Virus record (IMG/VR): IMGVR_UViG_3300030109_005647
Coordinates: 74,596-138,595 of that record
DNA from: a virus
Direction: 5' to 3' (one strand)
Length of the DNA: 64,000 nucleotides
Part shown: in pieces, positions 59,906-64,000 of the stretch
Position numbering within the stretch: position 1 is the stretch's first letter
How the letters are laid out: each line of letters opens with the position of its first letter
Position numbers and translations under genes: made by a program
The notes under the pieces: model-generated
The model's database searches: none
Told to the model about the DNA's origin: nothing
What the model saw: only the letters and a program-made list of their open reading frames with translations

Positions 59906-60904
59906 TTAGACTTTATGAGGGGAACGAGAAAACACAACAGACTTAACAAAAGGCACATTGTCCAATCTTTGTGTAATATATTCTTCCATGTGTTTAGCAT
60001 CAATGAACCGTTTAAGAGTGCTGTTTTCATTAACAGCAAAGTGACCGACATTTTCTAGAACATCCATTTTATTAAAAACAACATGAGTTGCTCCATTAAT
60101 ATTAATGGCTTTTTGAAGAAAATTTAAATTCATCCAATTGACTTGCCGGACGCGTCCTGTCGTCGCTCCGTATTCTTGACCTTCTTCTTGTATTTTAGTA
60201 AACACCTCACCTGCAGGTTGGAACTTCTTAGACCCAACATACGTCTCGTAAGATTTAGCTACACCATAGATGTTTCTTACTGTTTGAGGAGGGACACCGT
60301 TCATCAAAGCAGCCGCAGAAATACAGTTTGATGAAGTAACATAAGGATATGAACCCCAATCAATATCTAAGCCAAACCCTTGGGCGCCCTCAAAAAGAAT
60401 AATTGGATTGCCACAGCGTTCATGCAACTCTTCGTATAAATCCATAAGGTAAGGGCGAAGCTCGGGCACGGTTTCAGCCCTAACTCCGGTTCTAGCAAAC
60501 TTATCGCGGTAAGCGGGACCATTACCTCGTTTAGTTGTGCCTATTTTTGTCTCTCTTGCTTCTTCTTCAATATGATTTTGCGTAATAATGTGAGCGTTTT
60601 TAGCGATAAATACAAGACCATCCGTATCAATACCGCCTGCTTTTAGTTCTTCAATCTCTTTGAAAAACTGTTCCACGTTGACGACACACCCCGGACCAAT
60701 AATGGACCGAATGCCAAAAAATACACCGGCAGGTATGTGATGAGTAATAAATTTTTTCCCTCTATGAAAGATAGTGTGCCCTGCATTGCAACCACCATTG
60801 TATCTAATAACATGTGTATATTCTCCTGTTCTACAAAGGTGGTGTGTAACCTTTCCTTTTCCACAATCACCATATTGTAAATCTACAACAATATCTGAAA
60901 TCAT
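59906..60904 (-). CDS. purA: Adenylosuccinate synthetase-family enzyme (PurA/PurZ)
   Basis: A 332-residue member of the adenylosuccinate synthetase family, which joins aspartate to IMP using GTP; phage PurZ relatives act on dGMP to make 2-aminoadenine. Motifs in order are YGDCGKGKV (Asp13 kept, Glu14 replaced by Cys), RYNGGCNAGHTI, IGTTKRGNGPAYRDKFAR, LFEGAQGFGLDIDWGSYPYV, GATTGRVRQVNW (about 247) and NKMDVL (about 276). Cellular PurA has about 430 residues; this compact length is typical of phage forms. The start ATG at 60904 has GGAGGG inside a small stem-loop. Retained Asp13 favours the PurA chemistry. It likely supplies adenine nucleotides for phage DNA. Confidence 0.92.
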   Translation of the reverse strand: MISDIVVDLQYGDCGKGKVTHHLCRTGEYTHVIRYNGGCNAGHTIFHRGKKFITHHIPAGVFFGIRSIIGPGCVVNVEQFFKEIEELKAGGIDTDGLVFIAKNAHIITQNHIEEEARETKIGTTKRGNGPAYRDKFARTGVRAETVPELRPYLMDLYEELHERCGNPIILFEGAQGFGLDIDWGSYPYVTSSNCISAAALMNGVPPQTVRNIYGVAKSYETYVGSKKFQPAGEVFTKIQEEGQEYGATTGRVRQVNWMNLNFLQKAININGATHVVFNKMDVLENVGHFAVNENSTLKRFIDAKHMEEYITQRLDNVPFVKSVVFSRSPHKV

Positions 60905-60926
60905 AAAACCCTCCAAATGAGGTTTT
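60904..60926 (-). promoter_or_regulatory. Hairpin covering purA ribosome binding site
   Basis: The coding strand reads AAAACCTCATTTGGAGGG then TTTTATG: AAAACCTC pairs with GAGGgTTTT around a four-base loop, so the GGAGGG site lies in the stem. This might limit purA translation or respond to a helper. The stem-loop is small and its stability was not calculated. Confidence 0.35.
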
Positions 60927-60941
60927 ATTATAACATAAGGG

Positions 60942-60951
60942 AATAAATAGT
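60942..60951 (-). promoter_or_regulatory. Motif ACTATTTATT upstream of purA
   Basis: Coding strand ACTATTTATTCCC, 38 bases before the purA ATG, in the 54-base gap following the MopE/vWA gene. It is followed by TTATAATAAAACC, a TATAAT-like -10, giving a possible promoter (TTTAAC, 17 bases, TATAAT) for purA. It is one of the four junction copies. Confidence 0.3.
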
Positions 60952-60958
60952 TAAAGAG

Positions 60959-62827
60959 TTAGTTTTCGCCGCAGGCAGTTTCATCGAGGATATCTAGAAG
61001 ATTGGAATACATTTGCTCGGCAGTGGGGACTAAATCAAATTTCTTTGCTTTTGGAAGCGCATCAACAATATCATTCCAGTAAGCATTTCCAAAGCCAGCA
61101 CTAAAAACATAAAAACTAAATTCTGGCGCAGCTTTCATTGAGTCTATAACATCGCTTTGTGTTATCTTTGGAACCAAGTAGCTTTGAGGTTCCTCATCTG
61201 TAAAAACTATTATTACTCTTTTGGTCTCTTCTCTCCACTCTATATTCCAGTTTTCTTTTTCGGGTTCTGAAAGGTTAGCACCTCCCCAGTTTTCAAGCCA
61301 TGCAGCAGAGTTAACATCAAATGTTCCGTTACCAATTAAACTTTGTAGGGAGAGGTATATAGCATCTAAACTTTGCTCGTCTCCACCGTCCATTTGTGTT
61401 GTATCTATGCTTGAAAACGAAGCCATGAAACTTTGAAAGTCAGTTAAATTAATTTCTATTTTTAATTTTTCAACATTTTTTGTTAAGCCTGCATCATACT
61501 CTTCAACAGCAATTAATACTAAACCCCACTTTATGATCTCAGAATCACTGTAATGGACAGCAAACTGACTTAGCGCTGAGAGCACAGCGTTGATATCATT
61601 TAGCATAGAACCTGACATGTCGACAATGAGAAGAATATCAGTAGGCTCAAGTTCTTTTTCTGTTATACCATCACAGTTTGTGTCTTCTCCGTTGCATATG
61701 TCCTCGTCCATCGGGACAACTTCATCCATACACAACTCGGCAACAAACGTGCCGTTCTCGAAATCACTGCCCCAAACTCCTTTATTACAATAAAAATTTC
61801 CAGGCTTGCATATGCCAACACCAAGAGTCTCAGGGGGTCCACTATAACAAATAGAAAACAAGTCCTCATCAACTAATTGATTACAGTTGTCATCATGATT
61901 ATTACAATCCTCTGGCGCTACAGTTCCTAAATATGGATCGCATTTTGTGTCTGGTAGCGTTAGCTCTGGAAACCAGTGACAAGTGGCAAGGCACTCACTC
62001 ATCTTAAAACTTGTGCATTTTTGGTCCTCGCATTCACAAGTTTTGTATCCCTCGCCGCAAACCAATGGAGATTCACCGCAGGGCGCTAATACTCCAACAT
62101 CTTTTTCAGTACAAAAGCATTCTATACCCTCATCGATCTCACCATCACAATCATTATCAAGCCCATCACAAATCTCGTCAAAAGGTTGCTTTGCAGTGCA
62201 AAACCACTGACCTTGAATACAAAACTCTAAATCATCCTCACAAGCAGTTGAACAAGCTTGCACTAAATCTTCATCGGTTAAACCATCGCAATCATTATCT
62301 ATATTATCACAAACTTCTGCCGGTACCGGACCACATAACCCACAGTTATTTAATTGTCCTTCATCTATTTCACCATCACAGTCGTTATCAATACCATCAC
62401 AAATTTCTTCGGTGCAGTTAACAATACATTCAGTATATTGTATCAAACCTTTGACACAAACTTTATCTTGTATTCCTGGCTCGCCCTCTTCATTTAAACA
62501 TGGCGCATCTTTTTCTATTAAATATTGAGTTGGGTTGCATTCAAGTTGTTGTTCACATTCGCCTTGAAATACTATAGTATTTGGTTCTTCACATTCATTA
62601 ATACAAATTTGTTTCCGCCAAACTTCACTTAAATCTTCACAAAAGTACCAGTCGCATTTCACACACGGATCTTGCCATATGGAATACGTGTCTTCTTCAA
62701 CTACAATATCAACTACATCTTTAACATCGGGGACTGCAGGCACAGGACTAGCAGCGACTGGTTCTTTTTTACTGGAACAGGAGGATAATAATATTATACT
62801 AATGAGAAGAAATCTCTTCATCTTCAT
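60959..62827 (-). CDS. Lipoprotein with MopE-type repeats and vWA domain
   Basis: A 622-residue surface-type protein. The N-terminus is a lipoprotein signal (FLLISIILLSSCSSKK; lipidated Cys17) followed by a Ser/Pro/Val linker. A Cys-rich central region holds five copies of an Asp-rich EICDGIDNDCDGEIDE-like repeat (about residues 140, 170, 217, 305 and 374, the last two divergent), the putative metal-binding MopE motif. Residues about 394-610 form a von Willebrand factor A domain with the MIDAS DMSGSM. Such lipoproteins are typical of delta-proteobacteria/Myxococcota-type bacteria, not of phages, and were probably captured from a host. Expression may alter the surface of infected cells. No ribosome binding site is visible. 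Confidence 0.85.
   Translation of the reverse strand: MKMKRFLLISIILLSSCSSKKEPVAASPVPAVPDVKDVVDIVVEEDTYSIWQDPCVKCDWYFCEDLSEVWRKQICINECEEPNTIVFQGECEQQLECNPTQYLIEKDAPCLNEEGEPGIQDKVCVKGLIQYTECIVNCTEEICDGIDNDCDGEIDEGQLNNCGLCGPVPAEVCDNIDNDCDGLTDEDLVQACSTACEDDLEFCIQGQWFCTAKQPFDEICDGLDNDCDGEIDEGIECFCTEKDVGVLAPCGESPLVCGEGYKTCECEDQKCTSFKMSECLATCHWFPELTLPDTKCDPYLGTVAPEDCNNHDDNCNQLVDEDLFSICYSGPPETLGVGICKPGNFYCNKGVWGSDFENGTFVAELCMDEVVPMDEDICNGEDTNCDGITEKELEPTDILLIVDMSGSMLNDINAVLSALSQFAVHYSDSEIIKWGLVLIAVEEYDAGLTKNVEKLKIEINLTDFQSFMASFSSIDTTQMDGGDEQSLDAIYLSLQSLIGNGTFDVNSAAWLENWGGANLSEPEKENWNIEWREETKRVIIVFTDEEPQSYLVPKITQSDVIDSMKAAPEFSFYVFSAGFGNAYWNDIVDALPKAKKFDLVPTAEQMYSNLLDILDETACGEN
62130..62406 (-). repeat. 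Tandem Asp-rich MopE-type repeat region
   Basis: Three nearly identical Asp-rich units (DGIDNDCDGEIDE-type) are encoded at about 62362-62406, 62273-62317 and 62130-62177; the DNA is also very similar between them (for example the complement of GATTGTGATGG and relatives). Two divergent units occur further along the gene. They make the region prone to slippage and copy-number change. Confidence 0.7.
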
Positions 62828-62851
62828 ATAATAAATATGTGTTTAAGGGGG

Positions 62852-63217
62852 CTAAGTGTATTCTTTATCTTGTTTTTGTGGTAGTTTTGTGATGCGAGTT
62901 GATATAATACGGTCGCCGTCCGCGTCTTTCATTGTTGATATTTTTTCTGAGACCAGTTGTAAATACGTGAGCGCTCTTCCTGGTTCAACATAAAAACGAA
63001 GGTAGAGATTCATTAATTTATTGTTTTGAGGATCACGCTGAATACCACCTTCACCGGCACGAATAACAGTAACGCCTTCGATTCCACGGATAGCTTCAAA
63101 AACGCGACCATAAAGTTTAGTAGCAGATTCAGCCTTTACAAGAAGTTCTGCTTCATAAACAGACTTTTGTTCGGTGAGGAAATATTTAAAATTTTCAAAA
63201 AGATTTTTCATTATCAT
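62852..63217 (-). CDS. Small protein with possible capsid-targeting N-terminus
   Basis: A 121-residue protein. The N-terminus MKNLFENFKYFLTE, followed by QKSVYEAELLV, resembles T4-type capsid-targeting peptides, with a cut after FLTE. The remainder alternates strands and helices (YGRVFEAIRGIEGVTVIRAG, MNLYLRFYVEPGRAL, ISTRITKL), a ferredoxin-like fold pattern with a Gly-rich turn. ATG at 63217 or 63211 is possible; no ribosome binding site is evident. It may be a small internal head protein. No family recognised. Confidence 0.65.
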   Translation of the reverse strand: MIMKNLFENFKYFLTEQKSVYEAELLVKAESATKLYGRVFEAIRGIEGVTVIRAGEGGIQRDPQNNKLMNLYLRFYVEPGRALTYLQLVSEKISTMKDADGDRIISTRITKLPQKQDKEYT

Positions 63218-63232
63218 AATTAGTCTATTTTA

Positions 63233-63433
63233 TTACAAAACGTGCTCTAATGTAAATTCTAAACACCAAAAAGCTTCGCCATCTGCCCAATAAACTAAAA
63301 CATCGTATATTCTTTCGTCATCTCTGTCGTCATCACGAGCAAACTCTGGGATTTCGTGAGTTTTAACGACAACGCCTATGCTATGTAATAAATCGAACCT
63401 TACAAGGTCCCCAGGTTTAAAGCTGCAGGACAT
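63233..63433 (-). CDS. Small SH3/KOW-like hypothetical protein
   Basis: A 66-residue protein: KPGDLVRFDLLHSIGVVVKT, then DDDRDDERIYDVLVYWADGE and AFWCLEFTLEHVL. The alternation of strands around GDLVRF ... VLVYWADG resembles a tiny SH3-like or YodL/DUF-type barrel often found in phage small proteins. It starts three bases after the basic gene and precedes the targeting-like gene. Function unknown; the ATG at 63433 has no evident ribosome binding site. Confidence 0.6.
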   Translation of the reverse strand: MSCSFKPGDLVRFDLLHSIGVVVKTHEIPEFARDDDRDDERIYDVLVYWADGEAFWCLEFTLEHVL

Positions 63434-63436
63434 GTT

Positions 63437-63997
63437 TTACTTTTGTTCGGCGGCTTCCTCCAGACTACCGCCAAAACCAGGTGGTGCCGACTTTGCCCTA
63501 TCATATGATGGTTTAGTCATTCCTGGTGAAACATATTTATTACCGCCCTTTCCGATCAGGCGTATTTTCATTTTCCTATAGTTTTTCTTAACTGCTCTTT
63601 GAAAAGGTTCAGTTTGCTCTTTTCTTAATCTTTTTGTTTTTCGCTTTGACGCTTCTTTTCTTTTCTTTGCGTAATCAAAAGCTTTTTTAAGTCTTTTCTT
63701 AACTTTTGGATTTTTTGCATTTTGATATGCCGCTCTTACTCTTTGATGTATGAGGTTGATTATTTGTGATTGTCTTTTGTGCGACTTTGATTTAAAAGAA
63801 GCTTTTGATAAAGTATCTTTAATGTCCTGAACCGTGCTAAACTTTACACTTACAGTATCTTTTGGATTTTCGTCTGTATAGAGTCTTCTACCAGAACCTT
63901 TTGGTTTTTTACCTGTTCCGGTTTTGGGGTCTTTGCCTTCGTTTGTTCTCTCGCCTTTTTTAGAACGAGTTTTTTGATTTTTACAAAACTGCTTCAT
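63437..63997 (-). CDS. Basic DUF5872-like hypothetical protein
   Basis: A 186-residue very basic protein. The region KKPKGSGRRLYTDENPKDTV followed by SVKFSTVQDIKDTL resembles the DUF5872 family found in phages and some bacteria. Residues about 75-150 are Lys/Arg-rich helices (RQSQIINLIHQRVRAAYQNA, then KVKKRLKKAFDYAKKR), and the C-terminus is GGSLEEAAEQK. The ATG at 63997 is only three bases from the window edge, so an upstream start cannot be excluded. Nucleic-acid binding is likely from charge; the exact role is unknown. Confidence 0.7.
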   Translation of the reverse strand: MKQFCKNQKTRSKKGERTNEGKDPKTGTGKKPKGSGRRLYTDENPKDTVSVKFSTVQDIKDTLSKASFKSKSHKRQSQIINLIHQRVRAAYQNAKNPKVKKRLKKAFDYAKKRKEASKRKTKRLRKEQTEPFQRAVKKNYRKMKIRLIGKGGNKYVSPGMTKPSYDRAKSAPPGFGGSLEEAAEQK

Positions 63998-64000
63998 CGT

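Noticed and set aside
59906-60904. Claim that the phage has 2-aminoadenine DNA
   Set aside because: The enzyme retains Asp13, and no MazZ, DatZ or DpoZ-type gene is present in the window. Cannot be claimed from this sequence.
1-64000. Diversity-generating retroelement acting on the tail proteins
   Set aside because: No reverse transcriptase gene or template/variable repeat pair was seen, although the tail proteins would be suitable targets.

Overview
The window reads as part of a large T4-type myovirus genome, AT-rich and probably marine. It has a T4-like baseplate block (gp25-like and gp6-like wedge proteins beside a cell-wall-degrading hub protein), a gp55-like late sigma factor, a PIN-PhoH protein and a phage-type adenylosuccinate synthetase. 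All but one gene lie on the minus strand, packed with overlaps or gaps of a few bases, so transcription runs from high to low coordinates. Two predicted surface lipoproteins, one with MopE-type Asp-rich repeats like those common in Myxococcota/Bradymonadota-type bacteria, suggest a Gram-negative host, possibly of that kind. The host is an inference only.

Layout in transcription order. (1) 64000-49000: small DNA- or head-associated proteins, several with N-termini resembling T4 capsid-targeting peptides; a MopE/vWA lipoprotein; PurA/PurZ; an HExxH protease; a ligase-like/HxGH nucleotidyltransferase fusion; a Fis-like HTH protein; the lone plus-strand gene, a trypsin-like lipoprotein behind a TATAAATA late-promoter match; PIN-PhoH; a second HExxH protein; and a PD-(D/E)XK nuclease. 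(2) 49000-31790: about 17 kb of glycan genes. These comprise seven recognisable glycosyltransferases, a DUF579-like polysaccharide methyltransferase, a GT29 sialyltransferase-like protein, a CMP-ulosonate synthetase-like protein, an HpcH/HpaI aldolase, a SIS-HAD fusion, a nucleotidyltransferase-HAD fusion, an APH-type kinase, a ParB-like protein, a SAM methyltransferase, a DUF115 protein, a sugar epimerase and a UDP-sugar dehydrogenase. (3) 31790-30039: a zinc ribbon, a membrane protein and the late sigma factor. (4) 30035-1: tail and baseplate genes, including proteins of 3173, 1697, 1137 and 1029 residues, ending in a partial gene cut by the window edge.

The most notable content is the glycan island. 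Consecutive, translationally coupled genes could make an acidic ulosonic acid, activate it with CMP and transfer it with a GT29-like enzyme, next to a xylan-methyltransferase-like enzyme otherwise best known from plants. Whether the product decorates the virion, remodels the infected cell's envelope, or modifies something else cannot be decided from sequence. No tRNA, CRISPR array, insertion sequence or integrase was seen, and no stretch over 300 bases lacks a gene; the longest gap is the 180-base divergent region at 52553-52732.
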